Shown: in pieces, positions 33,601-44,892 of the stretch
Layout of the letters: each line of letters begins with the position of its first letter
How positions within the stretch are numbered: the first letter of the stretch is position 1
Origin: Asterella californica
Lineage: Eukaryota > Streptophyta > Marchantiopsida > Marchantiales > Aytoniaceae
DNA: 64,000 nt
Assembly (NCBI GenBank): GCA_036924285.1
Contig: JAYKYS010000014.1
Location: forward strand, 248,001-312,000
Direction: 5' to 3'
Program-made: the position numbers and the translations under genes
The notes under the pieces: model-generated
Seen by the model: the letters and a program-made list of their open reading frames with translations, nothing else
Database searches by the model: none
What the model was told of the DNA's origin: nothing

Positions 33601-35071
33601 GTTAAGCGTGTATAAGGTAAGTTTATTTGATAGATCTTTCGGGACTTAATCTTACCATTATGCCTGGTATATATCAGTTTCGTGGACGCTAGTTGCTTGC
33701 GTTTATATTTAAGAATCTCATCGTCAGTTTCTAACTTTTGTGCAGGGAGACAAAGCTGATACTGAAGTAATATCGACATCAATGGACCCACCTAGAATTT
33801 CTTTTGCTTTTCAGTGGAGCTGTGTCGCCAATCTACAAGAGTTGCGGTTATTGAGATTGTCGAATGTTAATTTTAGTGGAAACACAGACCGTTTTCCATG
33901 CAAGCTTACATTTATTCATCTTACTTCTTGCTTCCAAGACCGTGGCGGACCGTTCGAACGCTTACTGCGAAAGGACTGTTGGCCTATTCGGGAAGAAGAT
34001 GTGGAAGGGCTTCAACAATTGGCAGTGCTTCACGTGGAAAAATGCAAGTCTGTCCGTTTTCCATCCAACTTTGATAGGTTGGGTAACTTGAAAGTCCTCA
34101 CTGTACGAGGAACGCCTTTGAAGAAACTTCCAAAATCTTTTGGACGACTTCCTGCCCTGAGAGTGTTGAGTCTTGCGAATGTTGGATTGTCACAACTGCC
34201 AAGTTCGTTTTCCCAGCTCTCCTCACTTCGGACCTTGAGCTTGGAAGGATGCTCAGGGACGGTCACCAACACAGGCTTTGTTCCTAAGTTGGTCCGCTGG
34301 GAACAACAGGCGCCCCGTCCTCTGAGTGCGCTAACGAACTTGAAACTGGAGGACATACGAGGTTTGAAAGAACTGCCGGGATCATTCTGGCTGTTGGATT
34401 CTCTCGAAAACTTTGAAATCGCCCGTTGCTCTGACCTGAAACAGCTGCCGGTGGGTTTTGGTAAGCTCAGTAGACTTGCAACTTTAAAAATTCAGTATTG
34501 CCGTGGACTGGAGTACTTGTGCGAGTCTTTGGGAGAACTGACATCTCTTCGGGAGCTGGAAATCGGAGATTGTACATGTCTTCGGAACCTACCGGATTCG
34601 CTAGGTCAGCTTCACTCTTTAACTTCTCTGCGCTTGTGGTTTCTGAACATCGTGAGCCTACCAGACACGGCAGGTAACCTCCAGAACTTACGTTGTTTAG
34701 ACATAGAGATCTTGCCATATCTCCAATCCCTGCCCGAGAATCTAGGGCAACTCAAGTCACTGGAGTTATTGTTTATCACGCGCTGTGATAGTATTAAGTA
34801 CTTGCCTGATAGTGTAGGACAATATCGTGAAACAAATGTGATCGTGAAGTATGAAAGACATCCAGAGGAGAGCTTGAGAGATATAGGGTTGGTTGAGGGA
34901 GAGGTGATGAGGACGAGTGGCTATATGATTAGTGAGATCATAAAGAGATGTTGGGAAAACAATGTGGAGAGGGTTTACCATGAGACTACGCATCATTTTC
35001 CATGTCATACTTCTCTAAGTGATATTGGACCCGACTTTTGTTATCAACGTTTCACTCGAGTTAGACAATGA
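30695..35071 (+). CDS. HNL1: alpha/beta-hydrolase-NB-ARC-LRR immune receptor
   Basis: Spliced model: 30,695-30,754, 31,134-31,799, 32,019-32,207, 32,510-33,616, 33,746-35,071; about 1,115 residues. Residues 1-305 form a SERAC1-like alpha/beta-hydrolase: IIFFHGF, ARIMSVSYDS, elbow GHCIGG (Cys codon 31,464-31,466 where Ser is usual) and SGEDHLTICKP with the probable catalytic His. The NB-ARC follows: P-loop GMGGIGKTT, kinase-2 KVLFIMDDV, GSRLIVTSR, CDGLPLTLG, and IHH in place of the MHD signature. The last exon holds leucine-rich repeats (LPSSFSQLSSLRTLSLEGC type) and a short tail. It is a predicted intracellular pathogen sensor. The donor ending exon 2 (ACG/GTTGGT) is weak; the exon 4 donor (AAG/GTAAGT) is strong. 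Exon phases all agree, and no lesion is seen. Confidence 0.85.
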
Positions 35072-35390
35072 TGTATTTTAGATTGTTTTAATAAAATTAA
35101 TTGAGAAATATCTTATATTTTATCTTGTGGAATGTGATCTTAAGAATTGAATTTGATATAATTTTTCAGTGTCTAAAGTGTGAAAAATATATTGTACATG
35201 ATGCGAGTTGAGTATGATTGTGTCGAGTTACACAATGATGTATTTTAAATTGTTTTCATAAAGTTAATTGAAAAATATTTTATATTTTACCTTGTGGAAT
35301 GTGATCTTAAGAATCAAATTCGATATACTTTTTCGATGTCTAAAGCATGAAAAATTTATTGTACATGATGCAAGTTGAGTATGTTTGTGA
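35057..35390 (+). repeat. Tandem duplication of about 167 bp spanning the HNL1 stop codon and 3' region
   Basis: CGAGTTAGACAATGATGTATTTTA at the stop codon recurs as CGAGTTACACAATGATGTATTTTA at about 35,224, with 150 bases of similarity after it (TCTTGTGGAATGTGATCTTAAGAAT in both). HNL2 has the same arrangement (about 54,675 and 54,841). AATAAA at about 35,090 is a possible poly(A) signal. Confidence 0.75.
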
Positions 35391-38329
35391 CTAAAACAAA
35401 TTGCACATCTGTGTGAAATCAAGCATTTTCCATAAAGCATTTTCCAGTCACAGCATAGTCAATGCCAACAGTGAAGTTTGGTCCTTCGTATTCGATGCGA
35501 TCGAAGTCAAATCATATAAATCCAAGTTTCACTTAATCGTCATCCATATTCAATATGATCCATATGAGAACAAAATAACACATTGATATTCTCTTTGTAT
35601 ACAATGCGATTCGACTCAATGTAAAATCATACAATAAATGATGTTTTTTTGTATATAATGTGATTCGACTCAATGTATAAATATAAGACAAATAATGTTC
35701 TCTTTATGGTGATGACAATTGGGCTCAATGTTGCTGCTCTAGAATTAGTCAAACAAGTATTGAAGTCTTTTTGTTCTTTGGTCATTCTAAATGAAATGTC
35801 TTCAGAGAAAAGATTTGCATAGAGATGTGATACTTTGACAACTTCTAAACATACTTGCAAACAAAAGAAAATTATTTCTCGTGACAATAAACAACTTATG
35901 CATGGATAGAATAATTGTACTTCATGTCATAATAAATTTATCTATCAAACTAGATTTCTATTTGTCCATACCAAAATAAATACTAGTTAAGTGTTTAAAC
36001 CCGAGTATGAGTATAAAAGCATGAAAAGAATATTCTCTTTTTTGTGATGTTCTTTTTCCTCTGTGAATTATTCCCTTTTGTTCCAAGAAAACTCGAAGCC
36101 TCGTCTTTAACATTTCTCTGCCAGTACTCAATAGTTTATTTTGAGATGAATAAGAGCTTGTAAAGCTAGTGAATAACTTTAATTTGATAATTTATTTCAC
36201 AGATTGATCAGATTATCATTACCCGACGGTTCAGTAGTAACTATTCTTAATTACATCTGCAAATACTTTAACTTATTTCTTGAAAATAATGTTTATTAAC
36301 TTTTATTCTTTAGAATTTGAGAATTTGAGAGTTACAATTTTTTTAGTATAATTTATGTCCAATACTGTACCTCGAGATCAGATTTAGCACTTGTTTGTGG
36401 AATAATTACTTTTTACTTTACTTACAAAATGGTTCGAGGCTAGAGAGTGAAAGTTGAAAGGAATTGGGCAAGTCATAACAGCTTTTATTATTTTGAGGTC
36501 TCTTCACTCTACTACTGTCAATTTTGAACATGACCTTCTAGTAATTATTTTCTTTGGTATCTGACCTCAACGTACGGTATAGAATCTTTCTAGCAAGTGT
36601 TTTAAGCAAATAGTTCGAACTAAACATTTGAGGTTAGATCTCATGGTTCAAGAATCATACAGTTTGTGTGTGAGTCCATCTTTCTCTTTCTCCACGTTGC
36701 GGTACACATCTTAAACAATATGATATTCATCATGAGTTGCACCTTTTCTTTTTTGACAATACTGACAAGCTATAACATGAATGCTACGAGGATATCGCTC
36801 GAGTTGAAGGAGTTGAAAAATTCTCGATCGGACTTTTCGTGCTCATTGTTCCTAGTGCTATGTTTTTCCTTTCATGTTCCACAGGTTTCATAGGAGATAG
36901 ATTGACTGTGGAGAGATCAACTGACCGTCAGGTTAGTCAGCCATGATTGATACCAAACTATCATAAGGTTTGTACAAGTCAAAATGCTTACTCAAGGGTA
37001 GAGTATTCTTTCTACTTTCTCAAAGGATGTTGTACAAGCTTAAGTCAGTATTGTACCTTGTGTCGATGCACACTCTCAACATAGAGATATCTATATATCT
37101 AATACAAATGTTACAAACCTTCAATGCAAAGCATGTGTGAAGAGCTATTAACATGTATATCATTATTGATGATTTTTTAAGGAAGTGAGAAGTAAATACA
37201 TCATCACGATTAGTTACCATTAACACATAAAGACATCATGTCATCAAGGCAAGATAGTGTGATTGTCATAGTCGTGCATATGGTTAATATAGATATATCG
37301 TTGTCGTTTTATTTTATTTGTTGATCAAATTCTTTTCTGATGTTATCATAGCTGTCAAACAAAGAAAACTTGTGTGAGTTGTGTCGTTTTGAATTTACAG
37401 CTATTATAGTATAATAATCAGATAGTAACTAAATGTAATAATTAAAATGACTCTGAACAAAAGTTGATGTTAGACACTGATTTAGCATTCGGTTCTAGCA
37501 GCGACAACTACTTATTATTCATAATATGGAAGAAGTATTTATTTCATTACTGATTTCATGTCGCATATGAATCAAACATAATATGTAATAGATATATCAT
37601 ACTATTTATCTTTTAAGGACAGTAAACTATATCTTTTCGTATATTTATATAAAATTATACAGTTAGTTCTATATTAACATGTTACCATGTATTGAAAGTT
37701 ATAGACGCTTTTTGGTAAGATACTTATTTATACGATTTGCTCGAGATGAGGATAATAGAGTGTATTTCAAACTGAGACTGTATTTCAAAGATGCTAGATC
37801 TTAGGCCTTAGACTAACATACATTTAAATCACTATGATACTTTTAAATCTCGGTAATATTCAAATATCAAATCAGTTTAAAGTGTTATTTCACCGCCACA
37901 GGGGACCAAAGATTGCTAAAGGGGATAAATAAACTGCTAACTCTTAAAATATTCATCTACTCCCCTCAGCAGCTTGGAGGAGGAAAAGGATAACCTGAAA
38001 GAAGATAATAAAATTGATGAAGTTTAGAGGTTATTAGTTGTAAAGCATACATATCACCTAGTCATCGTTCGATTTCAGTTACCAGCGTTAAGTATTAAAC
38101 CCCGAGTATTACTACAAGTGCTAGTGGTAACCCGAACGACCTTATTTCACGGGTTTGCTTTTAGAGAAGTGAAAAATTTAACTGTTATGCAAAAATGTTT
38201 CTGGTGATTAGTCTTCCCCTCATAAATATATTGATTTATTACCTAACCCTTCTGACGAGAAAGATTAAGTAATAATTCAAAATATTTATGAATTTACTGC
38301 AGCACCCTCTCACACTTGTACTCTCTGAA
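35391..38329. other. AT-rich spacer downstream of HNL1
   Basis: It is collinear with 55,010-57,317 downstream of HNL2; about 500 bp near 36,340-36,935 are missing from unit 2. Only short ORFs occur, and none is conserved convincingly between the copies. CTGAA at 38,325-38,329 is the left target duplication of the chromovirus. Confidence 0.6.
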
Positions 38330-39467
38330 TTTCGGGCACCTACCGCCTTGTTGCGCCAGCGGAAGCTCTTGCTCAGTAGGTCACGAAATTCAAACCGCTA
38401 ACCTGCAAACACAATCACAAGTTAGCGTCTATGCACCACTTATCTTATCTCAATTTGGTCCGGACCGGAGTCGGACCGTCTCCTTAATCATCAAGCTCAG
38501 CAGTTCCTAAGTCCCGACCTAGTCCCGCCTAGGTCGGTCCCAAACATGAGCAAGTCACAAGATGACTTGGGGCGTACTTCCCATAAAGTCCAGGGTCCTA
38601 AACAGTACCTCCAGCACACCTAGCGGCCCAACCGCCCGTGATGTCAGTCTGGGTCTAGGCTCCCGAACGGTGGTCTAACCCGCCGACTCGTTCCTTAATC
38701 TTGCCCCTGCCCTTACATCGTTCCTAAGTCTAGACGTCCAAGTCTGGATCGGAACGTGCCTTGGAACCGGCCCAGCCATCACCTCATCCCTCCAGAGTCC
38801 GTCCGCCGAACCCTGGGGTCGGGTGACTCGTCTTGGCCCACCCAGGCATCGAGCCCCCCTCATATATACTTCTGGGGATCGGCGGCCCCGCCCTCCTCTT
38901 TGGTCCCTGAAAATTATATCACAACCTGATTGTGGTTCGGCCATAACTTCCAGCTCGGAGGTCAGATCGAGGAGTGTTATATATCACTGGAAAGCACTCG
39001 ACGAGACCTTTCCAATGATACCTCACTCGCCTCGAGATCTTACGTGGAGCTCCGTCCACGACCTAAAACGTCCCTGGAGCTCCAACACTTAGCCATTTTT
39101 CAGAAACCTGTGGTCCAGACCCAGACTCGAACCCTGTGGTTCAGACCAGCGTCCGAAGCACGGTCCGTCTGTGTCTCGGACCCACGTCTCGGATCCACGT
39201 CTCAGACCTATGTCTCAGACTCATGTTTCGGTCCGTTCCTAGACTCGCCCCCTTAGGTCAACGTTTGTCCGAGGTCCTCTTGGGGTAGGCCCTTATGTCC
39301 TAAGCCAAGGTTCCAACCTTGGTTCAGAGAACCACTTAGGGTTCATCTGATCCCGACTTCATGGCCAAGCCGTTAAGTCCTACTCGCAGCGCTCACAACC
39401 TAGCGCAAGTCCGCTAGGGTTCTGTTGTTCGCGTCTACGCCCGATCTTGAGAATGAGAGTCGTGACA
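38330..39467 (-). repeat. 3' LTR of the chromovirus
   Basis: This is the left LTR on the plus strand. Hand comparison with 44,893-46,030 gives about 44 substitutions and no gap in 1,138 bp (about 96% identity), roughly 31 transitions to 13 transversions. In element orientation the LTR begins TGTC and ends CGAAA, not the usual CA. Confidence 0.92.
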
Positions 39468-39483
39468 CTCACCCCCACTTTGG
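39468..39483 (-). other. Polypurine tract of the chromovirus
   Basis: On the minus strand it reads CCAAAGTGGGGGTGAG, immediately ahead of the 3' LTR at 39,467. This is the expected plus-strand primer position. Confidence 0.8.
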
Positions 39484-40199
39484 AGGTTGATGCCCTCATC
39501 AACAATGATCCTTTAAGTTAACACCAAGTTCAAAATGGGTAGCCAACCCCTTGGCGTCAGAATTGCGTTCTGGTGGCTAACCCGCAATTCCCTTCTTGGC
39601 TTGAGTCTTAAGTTGTCGCTAGAACACTTAGAAAATTTCAACTAGTCTCAGGAAAAGCCTTACCTTTTTGGCTTACCCTAAACAAAACTAGTTGACAGTT
39701 TCTAAACATTCTACTTAAGACTCTAACTTGCTAACTATAAGTATTCACACCTACTTATAAGGTCCCCCGAAACTCACTTTTCGATCGCAATCTGATTTGA
39801 CTTAGACGCGCGACTAAGTTTACTTTGCAGTTAGAAAACCGCAAAGCAAGATCACCCCAAGCCCCAAGACAAGTATGAAAGTTCATACTTGCTTTGCCAA
39901 CGCTACGGCAAACCTAAGTCTTGACATCAAGACTTAGTCTTGATTTAGATGCTTATCCAAACCAGCTCGCTTCCTTTGAGTGTGCTTCGTTCCTCCTCTT
40001 GACAACATCCTAGGCATCTGATCAGAACTAGTCATAGCCATGCACTACCAATACACTTAGACAAATTTTCAAGAAATAAAATCTTTATTTCCAAACACAA
40101 GTCAAAGCTACAAGTCCATCGGCCCAAATCGTCTCAAGTTGCTACTCGTATGGTTCGTCGTTTCTTCACCCCTCGCTGGAAGGAGATGTCCTCATCTTG
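39484..40199 (-). other. Non-coding tail of the chromovirus internal region
   Basis: About 700 bp lie between the end of the integrase-chromodomain frame and the polypurine tract. No ORF of note and no envelope-like gene is seen. Confidence 0.7.
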
Positions 40200-41279
40200 C
40201 TAACGCCCTTGTTGTCCTTGTCTGCGTTTGAATAGGTCCAATACATCGCTCGCATGTGCGAGATCTTCCTCTGGCACCCAAGTTGCTTCCTTCAAATGGT
40301 AACCACGCCATTTGACTAAGTACTCCATCCGGTTGGATTTGCGGCGAGATCGCAAAATGGACTCCACCTCATATTCTGCTTCACCTTGCACGACATCAAG
40401 TTGAGGCCTGAGTACTTGTTTGCGCTCCGGTCGCAAATCGTCCTTGAAGTATTTCTTTAATAAAAAAACATGGAAAGTCGGATGCAACTGCCACTCGCGA
40501 GGAAGGTCTAAAGTATAGACGTCTTCATGCGGAGTCTTTACAATGACAAAAGGTCCCGCGAACTTCGATGAAAACTTCACTGATATTTCCTTCGGTAGTG
40601 TGAAGTTTTTCGTACTTATCCATACTTCTTCGCCCACTTGAAACTTCACTTGCCGCCGATGCTTGTTTACCTGTTTCGTGTATCGTTGCTGCGCCTTCTC
40701 GAGGTTCTTCTTTACTTGCTCCTCGTGCAGCTGCATTGCCGCCACCAACTCTTCAGCTGATGTTTGCCGTGTTCTTGGTCGTGCCGATGTAGAACTCTCT
40801 GCAAGAGTCAAGTCAAGAGGCCCTTCTGGCTCACGTCCATAAGCCAGCAAGAAAGGCGATTCGCCAGTTGCCGAATGCTTCGTGGAATTGTAGCAATACT
40901 CCGCAAGATTGAGCCACTCTGCCCAGTCACTTTGGTCCGCGCTCACATAATTCCTCAAGTATTGATTCAGAACCGAGTTAACTCGTTCCGTTTGCCCATC
41001 TGTTTCTGTATGAAAGGCGGTACTAAATTTCAACTTAGTCCTCAATTTTTGGAACAAGTGTTTCCAAAAGACACTTGTGAACTTAGAGTCTCTATCTGAA
41101 ATAATACTCCGAGGTAATCCATGTGAACGCCACCAAGTATCTAAGAACAACCGAGAAGTCGTGAACGCTGTTGCAGTATCCAAGGTCGGAGCAAACTTCG
41201 CTAGTTTGCTAAACCGATCAACTATCACAAAAATCGCGTTGTATCCATTCGAGTCAGGCAGAGAGGTAATGAAGTCCAT
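40200..41279 (-). CDS. Integrase core and chromodomain of the chromovirus
   Basis: This 359-residue frame has the DDE catalytic residues of a retroviral-type integrase: IVDRFSKLAKF (D), ISDRDSKFTS (D) and TDGQTERVN (E). It is followed by the GEEVWISTKN GPY/F-like region and, at the C-terminus, a chromodomain (YEVESILRSRR ... YLVKWRGY ... ATWVPEEDL). Integrase inserts the cDNA, and chromodomains bind modified histone tails. Upstream it is separated from RNase H by a frame change and an in-frame stop between 41,341 and 41,280, so it is no longer made as part of the polyprotein. Confidence 0.93.
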   Translation of the reverse strand: MDFITSLPDSNGYNAIFVIVDRFSKLAKFAPTLDTATAFTTSRLFLDTWWRSHGLPRSIISDRDSKFTSVFWKHLFQKLRTKLKFSTAFHTETDGQTERVNSVLNQYLRNYVSADQSDWAEWLNLAEYCYNSTKHSATGESPFLLAYGREPEGPLDLTLAESSTSARPRTRQTSAEELVAAMQLHEEQVKKNLEKAQQRYTKQVNKHRRQVKFQVGEEVWISTKNFTLPKEISVKFSSKFAGPFVIVKTPHEDVYTLDLPREWQLHPTFHVFLLKKYFKDDLRPERKQVLRPQLDVVQGEAEYEVESILRSRRKSNRMEYLVKWRGYHLKEATWVPEEDLAHASDVLDLFKRRQGQQGR

Positions 41280-41340
41280 GCTAATGCTTTCTCAAGGTCT
41301 GGCTGGAATCGGTAGAGGATGAAGCAACCCTTGTTTCTTC

Positions 41341-43058
41341 TCATACGCGGTTCGCTTGACAGGTTACACATGTTTTCACAAAGTGGGCAACATCGTCTTT
41401 CATGTGGGGCCAATAAAACTTTTTAGCTATCACTGCTAATGTGGACTTTTCTCCTTTAAGGTCTGATAAGGGCGTATCGTGAGATTTTTTTAACAACTTG
41501 GTCCTAAGTTTTCCTTGTCCCACATAAATCTGACTTTGCTTGAACATGAGTAACCCATGTCTTAGCTGCATGTTATGCAACTTCACTCCTCGCTTGAGTT
41601 GTTCCAGGTACTCCTTCGCTTGGTCATCGCCCATGTAACCTTCACGTATTCGCCTCTCCAAGTCTGACTCCTTAGGATACATAGCTCGCAAAATCTGTGT
41701 TGACGATGGAAGATATTCCTCCTTGCGACTCAAGGTGTCAGGAACCACATTGTCTTTTCCCGCTTTGTGGATTAATTCTACGTTCATGAGCGCCAAGGTA
41801 TCATGCCACGGTAGTTGCTTTGGCGTCACCCGATCTTGTGTCTCAAAGTACTTGAGCGAAATATTGTCAGTATATACTTGGGTTTTGTGAAGTCCCAAGT
41901 AATGTCGCCATTTCCTCAAGCAATGAACCACCGCAAACAGTTCCTTCTCGTGAGTCGGCCATCGACTCTCTGTCCCAGATAGCTTCTTGCTTTCGTACGC
42001 TACAGGTTTTCCATCCTGCACCAACACTCCGCCAATTGCATAGTCGCTCGCGTCCGTGTGCACCTCGAATGGTTTGTCGAACTCCGGCAGCTTCAAAACT
42101 GACGCCTTTGACAAAATAGTTTTGATTGTCTGAAATGCATCATCCACCTCCGTGGTCCAACTTACCTGTGCGTCTTTGTCCGTCCAGTCCGTCAGCGGCT
42201 TCGCGATCTTTGAAAACCCCTTCACATACTTGCGGTAGAACTGCGTCAATCCTAAGAATCGCCGCATCTCCTTCACTGTAGTTGGAGACTCCCAAGTCAC
42301 AATCGCGTCCACCTTCTGCATATCCGGACCGACTCCTTCTGCACTAATGACATGTCCCAAGAAGTTAATGCGCTCCAAACCAAACTCACTCTTGTCAATT
42401 TTGGCAAACAGCTTATGCTCCCGCAGCTTCGTCAACACCACCCTTAGCTGCTCCGCGTGCGACTCCAAGGTTTTGGAGTAGATCAAGATGTCGTCGATGT
42501 AAACGATGACAAACTCATCCATCTCCTCGCGAAAAATTGTGTTCATCAACGTAGTGACGTCGAAGGGGCATTGCAGAGTCCAAATGGCATCACCACGAAT
42601 TCAAACGATCCGTATCTCGTTCGACAAGCGGTCTTCTCAACATCTGGGTCAGCTATCCGGATCTGGTAATATCCTGACTTCAAGTCTATCCTGCTGAAGT
42701 ACTTTGCGCCCCCTAACCTATCAAAGAGGTCGTCTATCCTTAGCAAGGGATAATTATTCTTCACCGTCATCTTATTGAGTGCACGATAATCTACGCAGAG
42801 TCGTAACTTCCCATCCTTCTTCTTTGCAACAAGAACTGGGGCTCCATAAGGTGACTTGCTGGTTCGAATATATCCCCGCGCTAATAGCTCACCGAGTTGT
42901 CTTTTCAACTCAAGGAGTTCCACCTGATTGAGTCGGTAAGGGGCTTTGGAAGGTGGTTCCGATCCTGGCAAGACCTCAATCTTGTGATCCATCACCCGCC
43001 TTGGAGGTAACTCAGCGGACAACTCATCCGTCAAGACATCCTCGAACTCCTTAATCAC
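41341..43058 (-). pseudogene. Reverse transcriptase-RNase H part of chromovirus Pol, frameshifted
   Basis: The RT N-terminal half (43,058-42,546) has [17 protein letters not shown] and [13 protein letters not shown]. After a one-base frameshift near 42,560 the other half continues (42,549-41,341) with FVIVYIDDILIYS (catalytic YIDD), INFLGHVIS, RNase H (FEVHTDASDYAIGG) and the integrase zinc-binding start (CVTCQ). Another frame change follows near 41,341. An in-frame TGA at 43,094-43,092 separates this from Gag-protease. Confidence 0.93.
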
Positions 43059-43091
43059 TTCACGAAGAAGCTCCGGAAGTTTAATCGCGTC

Positions 43092-44420
43092 TCATGATGT
43101 TTCCTCTTGTCCATCTGTCATCAAATCTGCAACCGGCATTAAACACATGACTCCGTCATTGAAGTCCATCTGTTTACCTTTGATCAAATTCACTGCAAAA
43201 TCGTCCATTTTCCGTGCCTTCCGGATCAGCCTCACTCCCAGCTTCCGTCCTTTAACTCTGACATTCAATCTCAAAGGTCTCCGTCTAAGTTCCACGTCGA
43301 ACCTATCTAAGAAAGTGTTCCCCAAAACCACATGGATATCATCCATCTCGCACACCGTGAAGTTCTCTGTGAACTCCAACTTTCCACACGCAAATCGTAC
43401 GTCCAAGGCCACTTCAGAAGTTTGGTACGTCTTGCCCTTGGCAAAGCGTACTTGAATAGGCTTGTCTGCCTTGGAGGTAGACAAGCCCAACTTCTTCACC
43501 AACTTTGGACTTATGAAGGAGTGAGTCGCTCCTCTGTCCACAAGAAAAGTAACATCACGGTTAGCAACCTTGGCTTGTAGAAACATCAATCTCGGCGTCT
43601 TCTTCGTGGTTCTCAAGGTCACAATCATCTGGCCCTCCAACAAGTCCTTTGCAACAGACGCATTCATGCTACAGTTACTAACCTTAGGTTTCGTGCACCC
43701 CTTAGCAATATGGCCCGCCTCGCCACAATTGTAGCAAGTAAACTTTGCGTCATTGCCCTTCTGAGGTGTTTGCCCCTTAGGTTTCACTCCTGTTTGTTGC
43801 CGCTTTGCTGCCGAGGCAGAAGAATCCTTCCGATCCTTCTCACCCCCATCCCACTGTCGCTTGAAGCCCTTGTTCTTCTTCTGGAACTTGTCCGTGCTGC
43901 GTGGTTCAAAGGGTTTCTGTTGTTGGACTTCGTCGTCCCCAATTCGCTCCGCTAGCTTCAAAAGTTCAGCGCATGTCTCAGGTAGCTTCGGCATCCGAAA
44001 GAGAGCCTTCTCCGAGCTGGACTTGAGTCCTCCGACGAATATACATATTTTGGTCTCCTCAGTCCACTTAAAGAACGAGTCTAGTTTGGCACTGAACTCG
44101 CGTACATAAGCACTTAAGGTCCCCGTATGCTTCAGTCTCACCAACTCAACAGCGTCCCGAATCCTTTGATACTCCGGAGTGAATCGTCCCGCGAGCAACT
44201 CCTTGAACTCCTTCCAACCAAGCGCCGAGACGGTCAAGGTATGCTCATCTCTATATGCAGTCCACCAGAGAAGCGCATGATCCTTCAAGAACGTAACCGC
44301 CGCTCTCACTTTGTTTGACTCCTGAGCCTGATGCGCTTCAAAGTATAGGTCCAACTCAGTTAAGAAGTCCTTAACCTTGCGAGCCCGTCCTATACCTGTA
44401 AACGGGATCAGCAAATTCAT
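43092..44420 (-). CDS. Gag and protease of the chromovirus
   Basis: This 442-residue frame has a Gag capsid-type domain (about 1-150, KEFKELLAGRFTPEY, YVREFSAKLDSF), a CCHC zinc knuckle, CYNCGEAGHIAKGC (about residue 235), and an aspartic protease with VDRGATHSFIS. The usual D-S/T-G active site reads D-R-G, so the protease is probably inactive. The frame ends at a TGA followed by 11 open codons that lead in frame into the RT part, consistent with a nonsense mutation in a former single polyprotein. Confidence 0.9.
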   Translation of the reverse strand: MNLLIPFTGIGRARKVKDFLTELDLYFEAHQAQESNKVRAAVTFLKDHALLWWTAYRDEHTLTVSALGWKEFKELLAGRFTPEYQRIRDAVELVRLKHTGTLSAYVREFSAKLDSFFKWTEETKICIFVGGLKSSSEKALFRMPKLPETCAELLKLAERIGDDEVQQQKPFEPRSTDKFQKKNKGFKRQWDGGEKDRKDSSASAAKRQQTGVKPKGQTPQKGNDAKFTCYNCGEAGHIAKGCTKPKVSNCSMNASVAKDLLEGQMIVTLRTTKKTPRLMFLQAKVANRDVTFLVDRGATHSFISPKLVKKLGLSTSKADKPIQVRFAKGKTYQTSEVALDVRFACGKLEFTENFTVCEMDDIHVVLGNTFLDRFDVELRRRPLRLNVRVKGRKLGVRLIRKARKMDDFAVNLIKGKQMDFNDGVMCLMPVADLMTDGQEETS

Positions 44421-44432
44421 CTTACAAAGCTT

Positions 44433-44771
44433 TCAGGTAGACGAGAAACTTCCTTGGCCTACCTCAAGTTCAGCGATACGTTTGTCCCTAGAGACCATAC
44501 CTTCCTGCATGGTCTTCATCATCTTGATGAGTTTCGCATACAAGGCTCCTTGACTTCCCTCACCTGCATCGTTGGGCACTGTTGGCAAGACTCCATCTTG
44601 CTGCAGCGGTGCCGCAGCTGGAACTGGGCTTCCTTGACGTTGGGGCGAAGGTTGTCGGTTGTCATCCCCTGACTGTGCCTCGGGGCTAGCTCGAGTCGAT
44701 CTGGTCCCGGTGTCAGCCGTCACTCCCCGTTTCTTGGTCTTCCTCCTGGAACTCTGTCCTACGTCGGCCAT
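44433..44771 (-). CDS. N-terminal extension of chromovirus Gag
   Basis: These 112 residues are in the same frame as Gag, separated from it by one TGA (44,435-44,433) and four codons. The sequence is polar and low-complexity (basic, Ser/Pro/Gln-rich), then a short helix ending near GMVSRDKRIAELEVGQ. It is probably the original start of the polyprotein, cut off by a nonsense mutation; alternatively Gag starts at 44,420. Confidence 0.7.
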   Translation of the reverse strand: MADVGQSSRRKTKKRGVTADTGTRSTRASPEAQSGDDNRQPSPQRQGSPVPAAAPLQQDGVLPTVPNDAGEGSQGALYAKLIKMMKTMQEGMVSRDKRIAELEVGQGSFSST

Positions 44772-44877
44772 CGCTCCAAGTGTTCACCTAGAAACGTTGA
44801 TCCGCTTCGTGTCTCGCGTTCCTCCTCAAGCGTCCAGCCTTAAACCGCTACCTCAAGTTCTCGCTCACCGAAGCGTC

Positions 44878-44890
44878 GGCTCTGATACCA
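44878..44890 (-). other. Primer binding site of the chromovirus
   Basis: On the minus strand it reads TGGTATCAGAGCC, the standard complement of the initiator Met-tRNA 3' end used by many plant LTR retrotransposons. It lies two bases inside the LTR. Confidence 0.92.
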
Positions 44891-44892
44891 CT

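Noticed and set aside
33864..34356. Other-frame ORFs over the LRR exon (also 53,480-54,001)
   Set aside because: Shadows of the LRR coding sequence on both strands.
39484..40199. Envelope-like gene after the chromovirus integrase
   Set aside because: No ORF, signal peptide or membrane segment is present before the polypurine tract.
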